Below are positions 54,102-63,544 of a DNA stretch of 64,000 nt, piece after piece. The number at the start of each line of letters is the position of its first letter. The stretch's first letter is position 1. Origin of the DNA: Puniceicoccaceae bacterium (GTDB lineage Bacteria > Verrucomicrobiota > Verrucomicrobiia > Opitutales > Coraliomargaritaceae); assembly GCA_022448605.1 (NCBI GenBank), contig JAKVCM010000059.1:1-64000 (forward strand). Direction: 5' to 3'. Under the pieces are notes generated by a model. It ran no database searches. It had not been told where the DNA came from and saw nothing but the letters and a program-made list of their open reading frames with translations. A program made the position numbers and the translations under genes.

Positions 54102-54950
54102 CTAAATGTTTTTAGTTAAGTTGGCGAGCATTTGCCAGCAATGTAGTGGTAATGCTTCTGGGCGTATAGTCGGAGAAATTCCACTTAACAAAAGTGAATC
54201 GAACCAAGCGCTAATTTGTGGATTGTTTTCACTTTTACAGAGCACGCCAAGCTGTTTGCGGCGCTGGGTAAAAATACGCCGAACACACTCTTTTGCAGAT
54301 TTAGAAAAATGTATTGGATTCTCTTTTTGGTCGAGTCTTATTAGAACCGAATCAACTTTAGGGACTGGAAGAAAGCATGGTCTTTTAACTAAGTGTGAAC
54401 TATGTAGGGAGAAGGAGGATTGTAGAAATATAGAGATAGCTCCAAAAGTTTTGTTGCTTGGGTCGGCGACGTAGCGATCTGCTGCTTCCTTTTGTAGCAT
54501 CAGTACCATGCGCTTAGGCAGTGGCTTCGATAAGATTAGATCCATCCATGGAGTCGCAACCGCATAGGGTAAATTGGCGATAATTCTAAAATCTTGGCTT
54601 TTACAAAGTCGGGTAAGCCCAGCATGTGGATCTTCGAGGCAATCACCATCGATTAGGTTAAAGTTTGGTGCATCCCCTAAAATACTAGAGCGCAAGTAGG
54701 CACTTAGTTTAGGGTCGCGTTCAATAGCCCATAATTCTGCCCCTGTGTCTAGAATAGCCTGCGAGAGTGTGCCTAATCCGGGGCCAATCTCTATGACGAT
54801 TGAGGTTGAATCTATATCAGCAAGCTCAATCGATTTTCGCACAATATTTCCGTCAATGAGGAAATTCTGTCCGAGTTTTTTATTTGGGACATGTTCAATC
54901 TGACGGAGAATCTCCCGGGTTAATGTAGGGCTTAAAGGCATCGCATGCAT
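54102..54950 (-). CDS. rsmA: 16S rRNA dimethyladenosine transferase RsmA
   Basis: A 282-residue RsmA/KsgA that dimethylates A1518 and A1519 of 16S rRNA. The hallmark motifs are KKLGQNFLID, IEIGPGLGTLSQAI (SAM motif I), the catalytic NLPYAVATPW, and the C-terminal helical domain ending near IRPEALPLHCWQMLA. Its start may be the first ATG or the next one three codons on (MPLSPTLTRE); I keep the first. It follows trpC by 31 bp on the same strand. Confidence 0.95.
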   Translation of the reverse strand: MHAMPLSPTLTREILRQIEHVPNKKLGQNFLIDGNIVRKSIELADIDSTSIVIEIGPGLGTLSQAILDTGAELWAIERDPKLSAYLRSSILGDAPNFNLIDGDCLEDPHAGLTRLCKSQDFRIIANLPYAVATPWMDLILSKPLPKRMVLMLQKEAADRYVADPSNKTFGAISIFLQSSFSLHSSHLVKRPCFLPVPKVDSVLIRLDQKENPIHFSKSAKECVRRIFTQRRKQLGVLCKSENNPQISAWFDSLLLSGISPTIRPEALPLHCWQMLANLTKNI

Positions 54951-54981
54951 CTCTCTAGTGGAAAATCGCAGCGTTTTTACT

Positions 54982-55779
54982 TTATGTATTGTGAAAGGCC
55001 TTAACTAATGATTCAGGATCTTCTATCCTCATTAGTGCCTCACCAACAAGAATTGCATCTGCTCCGCACATGCTAGCCCGCTCTGCATCTCCTGGCTCAA
55101 AGATTCCGCTTTCGCTAATACGAACAATTGATTCTGGGATTTGCGGAATTAGGTATTCCGATACTCCGAGATCAGTTTGAAAGCTTTTCAAATCGCGATT
55201 GTTCACGCCGATTATTTTTGGGTCGAATTTTAGTGCTTTTTCCAATTCACGTTCCTCATGAATTTCAAAGAGTACATCTAAACCTGCCAAGCTAGCCGAT
55301 TCATAGAGAGCCTTGATCGCATCATCATCGAGGGCTCGTACAATAATTAATATTGCCCGCGCGCCTGCTTCAGCTGCCTCAACGACCTGTACTGGATGGA
55401 TCATAAAATCTTTACGTAAGCAAGGGGTGCTTCGTTGATGCGCTTCTAAAAATTCAACCACGTCCCACAGGTCTCGAAGGCTGCCACCAAAGTAAACAGT
55501 ATCTGTAAGAATTGAAAAACAATCCGCTTTGGCATTTGTATATTTACGAGCCTGTTCAATAGCATCTAGATCTTGATTGGCAATTTGACCCGCAGAAGGC
55601 GATTTACGTTTGATTTCTGCAATGACCGATAGCCGATCTTTGCGCGCGAGCGCATCGTAAAAACTTCCGCCTTGTTTTTGTATATGAGCAAGGCGCTCTA
55701 ATTCGCTGTCACGTACGGGGCGAATCAAATTGCGATAGGCATGCCGCTTAGCCGCCATTATTTCAGTGAGTTTGTCCAT
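54982..55779 (-). CDS. trpC: Indole-3-glycerol phosphate synthase
   Basis: A 265-residue TrpC (EC 4.1.1.48), which closes the indole ring in tryptophan synthesis. It is a TIM barrel with the catalytic Lys in VIAEIKRKSPSAGQI, later ISESGIFEPGDAERA, and the phosphate-binding DAILVGEALMRIEDP. It is not fused to TrpF. Other trp genes are not nearby, so tryptophan genes are scattered in this genome. Confidence 0.95.
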   Translation of the reverse strand: MDKLTEIMAAKRHAYRNLIRPVRDSELERLAHIQKQGGSFYDALARKDRLSVIAEIKRKSPSAGQIANQDLDAIEQARKYTNAKADCFSILTDTVYFGGSLRDLWDVVEFLEAHQRSTPCLRKDFMIHPVQVVEAAEAGARAILIIVRALDDDAIKALYESASLAGLDVLFEIHEERELEKALKFDPKIIGVNNRDLKSFQTDLGVSEYLIPQIPESIVRISESGIFEPGDAERASMCGADAILVGEALMRIEDPESLVKAFHNT

Positions 55780-55850
55780 ATATAAAAAAGCCTACTTTAA
55801 AAAAGCAGACCTTTAAAATTACTTTTCTTTAAATAAGATCAAGGCAGGTT

Positions 55851-56384
55851 TTAAGGATTTGAATTGACATGCCGTGACTCCACCCAGTCTACAATTAAAT
55901 CTGGCTCGTTTTCATGTACCCAAGTAACTGTCAGAAATTCCGCAGGGTGAATGTTGTGAGTTTTAAAAAAACGCCGATCGCCACCGCATCCATACATTGT
56001 TTCAGGTGGTAATTCTCCTCGAAGTTTAGCGATTGCCTTGGGAATAATTCGTGGCAACCATTCAATGCCGCGAATTGTGTTTTGCTTAGCGGGTAGCTCG
56101 TCTGGGTCAATTGTGTGCTTTGAAGCAACCCCTTTTTGTACTTGGAAAAAGTAGTCACGTCTCACTGAGTGGACCAAGAGGAAGGTCTCAAAGTCTGGCT
56201 CTTCGAGTGCGACAAAGTCCTCCGCGTAGTCGAATACATCCATTTTATTAAGTCCTATTTGCGCTAGTTCTGCCAGTGTCTCAGGGTTAAAAAAACCTTC
56301 AGCAACTCGTTGGCCGCCTTGATAACGAGTTACTGCATCTGTCCAAATTTGCTTTAGCTGTTGCTGATAATTGTAGTTGTGCAC
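55851..56384 (-). CDS. DUF5069-like protein of unknown function
   Basis: A 177-residue soluble protein. EWLPRIIPKAIAKLRGELPP followed by YGCGGDRRFFKTHNIHPAEF resembles the DUF5069 family, but I am recalling the family pattern and cannot align it. It has no signal peptide or membrane segment. Its position on the same strand, after the di-heme gene and before trpC, does not suggest a function. Confidence 0.5.
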   Translation of the reverse strand: MHNYNYQQQLKQIWTDAVTRYQGGQRVAEGFFNPETLAELAQIGLNKMDVFDYAEDFVALEEPDFETFLLVHSVRRDYFFQVQKGVASKHTIDPDELPAKQNTIRGIEWLPRIIPKAIAKLRGELPPETMYGCGGDRRFFKTHNIHPAEFLTVTWVHENEPDLIVDWVESRHVNSNP

Positions 56385-56434
56385 GAAGTTAGGTGTAGAC
56401 GACTTTTATAAGAAATCAAGATGTCTCGTAGAAT

Positions 56435-58159
56435 TCATTCCGAGGCGGAGTCTATGTAGCGGCTATCTGTGAGTGTCTTAAGAAATGCAACGAGAGCGGC
56501 TTTATCCATTTCAGTCATGGGAATACCCTGACCGGAATGCTTCGCTAAGTTTGGGTTCAATGTAGCGCTTTGATAGATGCCAGTTCTGTAATGCTCGACC
56601 ACTTCTTCAAGCGTTTTAAGTCGTCCGTCGTGCATGTATGGAGCAGTTATGCCGACGTTACGCAGGCTAGGGGTGGAGAACTTGCCGATATCTGTATCGC
56701 GCCGGGTGATCAGTGCGCGGCCATGGTCGGTGGTTAGGCGCAGACCATTGTTATGAAAGCCATTATCGCTGAAAAGCGAACCGCCATGGCAATGGAAGCA
56801 ATCGGCCCCATAAAGTTTTCGTCGTGGATCGTGCTCGGTAAAAAATAATTTTAGGCCTTTTTTCTCTAGCTCGGAGAGTTCGGCCTCACCTTTTACCGCG
56901 CGATCAAAACGCGAGTCAGCACTGATTTGACTTAATAGGAATTGTTCAATTGCGACTCCGATGCGCTCGGCCGATATTTCACGAGATCCGAAAGCACCCT
57001 TAAATAGGCTGGGGTATGCTGGGTGCAGAGACAGTCGCTTCTCAACGAGTGATAGCGGAGCGTCCATTTCAGTCTCATTTTCAATACTGAAGAGTGCCTG
57101 TTTACGCAGCGAATTGACTCTGCCATCCCAAAAGAATTGCTGCTTCCACGCGAGATTTATAAGCGGCATCGAGTTGCGCTTGCCGACTTGCCGATCGATT
57201 CCCGTGCTCAGTTTGCCTCTGTCAGCAAAAGCTCGCTCGCTTTGATGGCAGGAGGCACAACTGACAGTCGTATCTCTCGACAAGCTGGAGTCGTGAAAGA
57301 GGCGGCGACCGAGTTCAACTCGCTCGGCGCTTAGCGGGTAGTCTTTGGGGAGTAGAGGGAGCGGAAAGAATTCGCTAATTTTAAGTGGGTAAGGAGTACC
57401 AATGAAAGGGGTAGTAATGCCCTCAATAGCAGGAATAGCTGGCCGCCTTTGCGTAGCATTGATTTGTGCCACTTGAAATGCGCCTTCCGCTTGTTCCTTT
57501 AATTGAAGAGCTAAAGGATCGCCCGGTCGACCATGAGTCGAGCTGGTTTTTGCATAGGCGATATTTGCTAAAGCACGGTCTAGGTTAAAATCTAGGACCA
57601 ATCGGGCATCGCTGGTGCGTAGGTCGACTGCTGCAGGTATGCGCACACGCATTCGATGAGGTTTATTACCCAAGTGGTAGGAAAAACCACCTTTTTTATG
57701 CTTTTTTTGCCAGTGACCCTCAAGGGCTAGAAATATGTACCCATCCTGCCAATTCCAATGGAGCTTATTATGGATCGGATTTAGTGGGTGCTTAGCTGGA
57801 AATTTAGCGGGGTCAGACTGATTAATTTCCGGTTCCAGGCCAATTAAAAATTCGATTGCAGTTAATTTAAGCGGGGGTAGGTCCGCCAGATCGATACTTG
57901 TGATCCCCGCTTCAAAATCGATGAGTCCGTACCAATTGTGTAGTATGTGCTCGCTTCCAGTACTATCAATGAGGACAGGTTCTGAAACAAGATAAGCGAT
58001 GCGACTGAGCGAAAGGCTCGAGTTGTTTCGGGCTGCGTGCCAAGATTCAGAGAGTGATACTTGCCTTGCTTCCCATTTAGCTACAAATTCAATACTTAAC
58101 TGAGCCCCATTCAATGATACCAGTAGCAACAGTGTGAGCCCTGTAATTCTTAGGGTCAT
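56435..58159 (-). CDS. MbnP-like domain fused to MbnH-like di-heme cytochrome c peroxidase family enzyme
   Basis: A 574-residue exported protein with a signal peptide (about 1-19). Residues about 20-200 look like an MbnP-type copper-binding domain; the core motif HWNWQDGYIFLALEGHW (134-150) fits its W-x-W-x2-GY pattern. Residues about 260-570 are a di-heme domain of the MbnH/MauG/CCP class: heme one C301-x2-C304-H305, heme two C454-x2-C457-H458, and TAPYMHDGRLKTLEEVVEHY near a heme ligand. In methanotrophs MbnH oxidises a Trp of its separate partner MbnP to kynurenine. Here enzyme and likely substrate are one polypeptide. It overlaps the upstream YHYH-sulfatase gene by 4 nt (ATGA), so it is translationally coupled. 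Confidence 0.82.
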   Translation of the reverse strand: MTLRITGLTLLLLVSLNGAQLSIEFVAKWEARQVSLSESWHAARNNSSLSLSRIAYLVSEPVLIDSTGSEHILHNWYGLIDFEAGITSIDLADLPPLKLTAIEFLIGLEPEINQSDPAKFPAKHPLNPIHNKLHWNWQDGYIFLALEGHWQKKHKKGGFSYHLGNKPHRMRVRIPAAVDLRTSDARLVLDFNLDRALANIAYAKTSSTHGRPGDPLALQLKEQAEGAFQVAQINATQRRPAIPAIEGITTPFIGTPYPLKISEFFPLPLLPKDYPLSAERVELGRRLFHDSSLSRDTTVSCASCHQSERAFADRGKLSTGIDRQVGKRNSMPLINLAWKQQFFWDGRVNSLRKQALFSIENETEMDAPLSLVEKRLSLHPAYPSLFKGAFGSREISAERIGVAIEQFLLSQISADSRFDRAVKGEAELSELEKKGLKLFFTEHDPRRKLYGADCFHCHGGSLFSDNGFHNNGLRLTTDHGRALITRRDTDIGKFSTPSLRNVGITAPYMHDGRLKTLEEVVEHYRTGIYQSATLNPNLAKHSGQGIPMTEMDKAALVAFLKTLTDSRYIDSASE

Positions 58160-61100
58160 GGAACCGTGTAGGTATTGGTCGCGTTGAAGGTTCTGCTTGA
58201 ATTATTTGCTCCACGAAAGGTTACCACCATTGAATAGTCACCAGAACTTAAGCCTGCAGCAACTGGGTTAAAGGTTACTTTGACAAAATATTGGTTGGGT
58301 GAACCGGAGCTATCAACGCGCGAAGCCGAAGATCCACTATTAAGCGTGCTTGTATCAAAGCTTGCTTCCTGGCCGCCAATGGTCACGGCTTGGGGGTGTA
58401 CAGGGTTGCCTGCATTGTTGCCTCCTGCCCGAACTAGTGGTGGCACCGAATCGGTATTATTATCGATCAATTCCAGATAGACGGTTTCGCTGTTACCACT
58501 TCCATCGGCGGGGTCGCTGTAGCCACCACCCAAGCTAGCATCTATAGCAATGAAGAAATCATAGGCTATTGTTTCGATTGAATTGAGCGCACTGGTGTTG
58601 AGTGGTGACTGCTCGTTAGAGTCCTGCGAAATATTATAAAACTCATAGCTTGGGTTATCGCTGGAGCTCAACGGGTCACCATGGATGATGAGTTTAAATT
58701 CCGGGTAATCAGCGCTCAAAAGGGCCCGACCACTTCCAACGGTGTCTCCAAACTTCTCTGCCACGACTACGCGACTACTTGAATCGCCTCCACTTAAAAT
58801 GGGAATTAGGCTATTGGAATCAATTGCACCTACTGCGCTCGTAGCAGTCGAAGGGTTGATGCCAGCTAGTTGTAAGATAGTACTAAACAAATCGACACAG
58901 TGTACCAGTGCATCAGTACTGGAGCCATCGCTAAGAGTAATGTCTGGCCCAGATATTATTAGCGGGACATGAATGCCTCCTTCATAAAGATCGGCTTTCG
59001 CATTACCGTTCCCATACGGTAACTGAGCTACTTGACTAGGGGAGCCATTATCACCAATAATAATTACATTGGTATTGTTTAGATCGATATTCTCCAGCAA
59101 GCGCCCAATCTCTGTGTCCATTGCCTCAAGCATGCGGCAGTAAAGGCTCGTATTTGAACTATCACTTGGATTTGTGTAGCCTCCTGGAGGCGCAAGATTG
59201 GCAGGTGGTTCATGAAAAGGTGTGTGGGGAGCATTTAGCGCAAGCCAGCAAAACCAAGGACTACCTAGAGCATTACTATTGATCCATGCCACCGCATCAT
59301 CAATTTGGTCCGTAGTGGTGTAGATGCTGTAGTTGCTTGTGGTACTCGCTACGCCATTAATCACTTCAGTCTTTGTCCAATCGAGATAACTGCCAGTATT
59401 GGGGACACCGCCTTGGAGTATGCCTTTAAAATAATTCCACCCTCCTCTTGTATAAGGGCCTGTGGATCCACCTCCCAGATGCCATTTGCCGAAAGTGGCC
59501 AATGCGTAGGAGGAGCCTTCTTGGGTAAAAATTTCTGGTATGGTTAATTCGGAAGCAGATAGGATATTGTTAGTATTGGGGTCACCCACTCCATGCCTAA
59601 AGGGATGCCGGCCAGTTAATATGGTGGCTCGTGTGGGCGAGCAAATTGGCTGCGCATAGGCGCGGTTAAACTGGAGACCTGTGCTAGCTAAGCTTTGAAA
59701 ATTCGGCATGTTTGGCAGCGTCAACCCGACGCTTGCATTGTGAACAGGGCTCCAGTCATACCCCCAATCATCGACAATAATTAATAGGATGTTATTTCCT
59801 GTGTCTACAGGGCTGGTACCGACAGTTAGTGTAGCATCGAAGCTTTCACTGAAACCATCAAAAGTGACCTCTAATTGGTAGTTCCCATCACTGAGTGCGT
59901 CTAAGTCGACACGTAACTGAATCTGGTCTTGAGTGGGACGACCTAAGTAAGTTACGGAGTTGCCTTCCAGTGAAATACTTGAAGGATCGACGCTTAGGTC
60001 TGCAGGGGCAGTGCCGGCGCCTGAAAGAGTTAAAGTGACAGTAGAAAAGCTTGTGTAGTCTAGAGTGGAATAATCAAATCCAGTCGAATCAAAAGCCTCT
60101 AAAGCAGTTTGATTAAGTTTATAGAACCGCTTATCTTGTGCGTTGAGCATGTTTATTTCTGTAAAAGCAGGCTTATTGTTATTAGCCTTTATTATTTCAT
60201 TTGATATTTTCCAATAGGCTAAGTCTGAACTATAGCTTACTTCGTAACTGCCGCCTTCTATTGCATCCCAAGTGACGGTGACATCACCAGCTGTGTAATT
60301 GGGCACGATACTTTCAGTTAGTAGTTGTTTTTCTGGCCCACCTTCGAAATGTTTAACTACGGTCTCATGGATCGCATCGATATCTGAACCGCTTGGATCA
60401 CCGTAGTACCAGCGTCCAATGTTGTACGGAAAAACGGGCGTACCATCCGACTCAATTGTAATAAAGTAAGCGTAGGTTCCATTCGGAAAGTCAGGAGTTT
60501 TGCAAAAACGCCCATTGTGGAGGTCGAGATCAAAATCACTGCCAAAGGAGAGGCCGAGGTCGCCCTTGTATGCATAATCTTCAATATAGTGACCAAGCGG
60601 ATAATTAGCTATACCCACATCAGGACCCTCTTGACCAGTTGCTAAGCCTGGTCCAATGCTTTGCGCTGTTACTGCCCAGGCAGGAAGACTTGTGCGCCCT
60701 GTCAAATTTAAATTGGTGCTACCGTTTAAGCCATCACGCTTTTGATAGCCAGACAGCATGCGCCGTACTGAACTAGAGGCATCATTTGGATCACTGTAAC
60801 CGTACGGGCCATAAATTGGGTAGCCATCTCTCACCCATCCGATAATTGGAGAGTGGGACGGGGCACTTACATTTTCAGAATAAGTGTTCCTGGTGCTATC
60901 ATAGTTTACGTGATCGCCTAGCAGAAAGCGTAGCCCTGGGGGGTTGGCATGGTAGTGATAATTGGACCCAGCTTGGTGAGCATTTCCAGCATCAAAAGTG
61001 ACACTTTCGTTTACATAGGCATCACGATTCCAGATGCCGTCTCCGCGAAAGCTAGTATTTGGCCTTGCATCAGAAGCATTACTATTTGAGTAAGAAAAAG

Positions 61101-61563
61101 CATCTCGATTATCAAACATAGCTACCCCATCTACAAAATATCCAATCGCACCAAGGCCAGTTAGAGTATTATCTATTGCAGGGCTTGGACTTCTGGGAAA
61201 TCGATACAGCACCGCTCGATTGGCAGGATAATTTGGAAAAATATTTGACTTTGCAGTATCAAGGTACCAAGGACCCATCACATAACTAGCTAAATTGCTG
61301 GAGCGTATGTAGACCCAATCGTTCGAGTAGCTGACTTCATGTACACCAGCATAAGTAGGTAAAGATTGATTGCCTTGGCCTCGACTCCATACGCTAACTG
61401 CATTTTTTGAATTTTGATCGTCAAGGGTTTCGTAAATACGCGCATATTGACCGCTCGCCGTGGTGTACCACGATGAAATTTGTGGATCCTCTCCAAAAAT
61501 GAATCCAGTAGCAAAGAATAACGCCGTTGCTATGAGGGGGTAAGTAGATTTTGAATAGAGCAA
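58156..61563 (-). CDS. Secreted YHYH-domain/sulfatase fusion protein
   Basis: An 1135-residue exported protein. A signal peptide (about 1-24) precedes a YHYH domain (about 130-405) with the eponymous NYHYHAN (Y202-H205) and SPIIGWVRDGYPIYGPYGY. A spacer (410-585) follows. Residues about 590-980 are a type I sulfatase, with the metal residues D598/D599 in IIVDDWGYD and the formylglycine Cys641 in the C-x-P-x-R motif CSPTRATILTGR, and GDNG in a second metal site. The C-terminus is a beta-sandwich-like tail. YHYH is a putative metal-binding domain. The frame starts with TTG (61561-61563). The stop overlaps the di-heme gene by 4 nt. Confidence 0.85.
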   Translation of the reverse strand: MLYSKSTYPLIATALFFATGFIFGEDPQISSWYTTASGQYARIYETLDDQNSKNAVSVWSRGQGNQSLPTYAGVHEVSYSNDWVYIRSSNLASYVMGPWYLDTAKSNIFPNYPANRAVLYRFPRSPSPAIDNTLTGLGAIGYFVDGVAMFDNRDAFSYSNSNASDARPNTSFRGDGIWNRDAYVNESVTFDAGNAHQAGSNYHYHANPPGLRFLLGDHVNYDSTRNTYSENVSAPSHSPIIGWVRDGYPIYGPYGYSDPNDASSSVRRMLSGYQKRDGLNGSTNLNLTGRTSLPAWAVTAQSIGPGLATGQEGPDVGIANYPLGHYIEDYAYKGDLGLSFGSDFDLDLHNGRFCKTPDFPNGTYAYFITIESDGTPVFPYNIGRWYYGDPSGSDIDAIHETVVKHFEGGPEKQLLTESIVPNYTAGDVTVTWDAIEGGSYEVSYSSDLAYWKISNEIIKANNNKPAFTEINMLNAQDKRFYKLNQTALEAFDSTGFDYSTLDYTSFSTVTLTLSGAGTAPADLSVDPSSISLEGNSVTYLGRPTQDQIQLRVDLDALSDGNYQLEVTFDGFSESFDATLTVGTSPVDTGNNILLIIVDDWGYDWSPVHNASVGLTLPNMPNFQSLASTGLQFNRAYAQPICSPTRATILTGRHPFRHGVGDPNTNNILSASELTIPEIFTQEGSSYALATFGKWHLGGGSTGPYTRGGWNYFKGILQGGVPNTGSYLDWTKTEVINGVASTTSNYSIYTTTDQIDDAVAWINSNALGSPWFCWLALNAPHTPFHEPPANLAPPGGYTNPSDSSNTSLYCRMLEAMDTEIGRLLENIDLNNTNVIIIGDNGSPSQVAQLPYGNGNAKADLYEGGIHVPLIISGPDITLSDGSSTDALVHCVDLFSTILQLAGINPSTATSAVGAIDSNSLIPILSGGDSSSRVVVAEKFGDTVGSGRALLSADYPEFKLIIHGDPLSSSDNPSYEFYNISQDSNEQSPLNTSALNSIETIAYDFFIAIDASLGGGYSDPADGSGNSETVYLELIDNNTDSVPPLVRAGGNNAGNPVHPQAVTIGGQEASFDTSTLNSGSSASRVDSSGSPNQYFVKVTFNPVAAGLSSGDYSMVVTFRGANNSSRTFNATNTYTVP

Positions 61564-61636
61564 GTTAAGTTTAGATTTTTAGTCAATATTTCGATTTTTT
61601 CTATCTAATTGATTAAAAAAGTAACGGTATGTATTA

Positions 61637-63229
61637 CTATTTGTATTTTAAAGCAGTAGCTATAAAATTTGCAAAAAGTGGATGAGCCGCATTTGGCTTA
61701 GACTTAAATTCTGGATGAAATTGTACTCCTACGAACCAAGGGTGCTCTGCAATTTCAATAATCTCGACAAGATCACGATCTGGGTTCGTTCCTGCTATGC
61801 GTAAACCTGATTTCTTAAGCTGATCACGGAACGCATTATTAAATTCATATCTATGCCTGTGGCGCTCTTCGATATTTGCTTGTCCGTAAGCATGGATACT
61901 AAAGCTGTCGTCAGAAAGCGTACATGGGCAGGCGCCCAGACGCATATTACCACCCTTAGTAGCGAGGTCTTTTTGATCCTCCATAATATCAATTACTGGG
62001 TATTCAGTTGCTGCATTAAATTCTGTACTATTGGCATCTTTGAGGCCAGCTACATGCCTTGCAAATTCTATGACTGCGATCTGCATGCCAAGGCAGAGTC
62101 CGAAATACGGAATGCCTTGCTCGCGAGCAAATTTTGCTGCTGCGATTTTACCTTCGGTACCGCGGTCTCCAAAACCACCAGGAATGAGGATGCCGTCAAG
62201 ATTCGCTAAATATTTCGCAGGATCTTTTTCGATGTCTTCTGCATCTAGACGCACAATATGTACGGCGCTGTCGTTTGCTATCCCAGCATGAATAATTGAT
62301 TCGTATACAGATTTGTATGCATCCTGTAATTCAATGTACTTTCCAACGACTCCAATTTCAACTTCATGGCTAGGTGCTTTAAGTCTGCGAACAACGTCAT
62401 GCCATATCTGCATATCACTATCAGGCGCTTTTAATTTTAAATGTTCGACGACTAGGTCATCAACTTTCTCAGCTTTTAAAGCTAAAGGAAGTTCATAAAT
62501 GGACGTTTGGACATCCATTTCTTCGATTACTGCGCGAACAGGAACATTACAAAATAACGACAGCTTCTCGCGCATTTCGTCAGTCATTGGCTCCTCCGTG
62601 CGACAAACTAAAATGTCTGGTTGAATTCCAATTTCACGTAATTTTGCGACGGATTGTTGGCTTGGTTTCGTTTTTAATTCTCCTGCAGCTTTCAAGTAGG
62701 GCAGAAGCGTACAGTGTAAAAAGAGAACGTCTTCGCGATCTACTTCCAGTGCAAACTGACGCATTGCCTCTAAAAAAGGCAGCCCTTCAATGTCTCCAAT
62801 TGTACCACCAAGCTCAGTGATCAAAACATTTACATCATCACTAGTTCCTTTATAGATTCTATCTTTAATCTCATTAGTAACATGTGGAATTACTTGTACG
62901 GTAGCTCCTAAATAGTCTCCGCGTCGTTCTTTTAGTATTACTTTTTCATAGACCTGACCTGAAGTAAGATTGTTAAGTCGGCTAAGTTCACCGGTTGTGA
63001 AGCGTTCGTAGTGCCCCAAGTCGAGGTCAGTTTCTGCGCCGTCATTTAGCACATACACTTCACCATGTTGAAATGGGCTCATGGTGCCAGGATCTACATT
63101 CAAGTAGGGATCAAACTTTTGTAAACGCACACGAAGTCCACGTTGCTCTAAAAGTGCTCCAAGAGCAGCAGCAGTTAGCCCTTTGCCTAGCGAAGAAACA
63201 ACGCCACCGGTTACAAAAATATACTTCAT
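61637..63229 (-). CDS. pyrG: CTP synthase
   Basis: A 530-residue PyrG (EC 6.3.4.2), which aminates UTP to CTP with glutamine and ATP. The synthetase half starts with [20 protein letters not shown] and has [20 protein letters not shown]. The glutamine amidotransferase half has [16 protein letters not shown] with the nucleophilic Cys, and [11 protein letters not shown] with His and Glu. Length is standard. It is divergent from sdhC across 315 bp. It ends about 75 bp before the YHYH-sulfatase gene and shares its direction. Confidence 0.97.
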   Translation of the reverse strand: MKYIFVTGGVVSSLGKGLTAAALGALLEQRGLRVRLQKFDPYLNVDPGTMSPFQHGEVYVLNDGAETDLDLGHYERFTTGELSRLNNLTSGQVYEKVILKERRGDYLGATVQVIPHVTNEIKDRIYKGTSDDVNVLITELGGTIGDIEGLPFLEAMRQFALEVDREDVLFLHCTLLPYLKAAGELKTKPSQQSVAKLREIGIQPDILVCRTEEPMTDEMREKLSLFCNVPVRAVIEEMDVQTSIYELPLALKAEKVDDLVVEHLKLKAPDSDMQIWHDVVRRLKAPSHEVEIGVVGKYIELQDAYKSVYESIIHAGIANDSAVHIVRLDAEDIEKDPAKYLANLDGILIPGGFGDRGTEGKIAAAKFAREQGIPYFGLCLGMQIAVIEFARHVAGLKDANSTEFNAATEYPVIDIMEDQKDLATKGGNMRLGACPCTLSDDSFSIHAYGQANIEERHRHRYEFNNAFRDQLKKSGLRIAGTNPDRDLVEIIEIAEHPWFVGVQFHPEFKSKPNAAHPLFANFIATALKYK

Positions 63230-63544
63230 GGACTAACTTTGTATCTTAATGTTCAGCAGTACAGTTTGTAGTGCTTCTCTCGGAGATCGATTAAATTAGT
63301 CGTGGTATGGTGTTGGCAACTCTAATTAATTATAAGATGAAGTATTTGCTTTTGTGTAATCGCTTATAGAGTGGTGTTTGTGAAGGTGTTGCGTCACGTC
63401 TGGTTGACCTATGAAAAACGTTTTTTATGTACGTAAGCATTTCTAATGCATATAATGTTATTTTCTTATAGATTATTATATTAGCGCTACTTATTTGAAA
63501 AGGTACGCTTAATCACTAGATCTTTTTACAGAACACCCTTCAAA
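63230..63544. promoter_or_regulatory. Divergent pyrG-sdhC control region
   Basis: No gene is visible in these 315 bp. They are AT-rich and must hold the promoters of both divergent genes. A candidate plus-strand promoter is TTGACC (63404-63409) with TATGTA (63426-63431) at 16-nt spacing, giving a leader of about 105 nt before sdhC. No clear hairpin or riboswitch was seen. Confidence 0.35.

Noticed and set aside
55785-55835. T-rich inverted sequence before trpC as a terminator
   Set aside because: The two arms (AAGCCTACTT and AAGCAGACCTT) do not pair well enough to form a stable stem.
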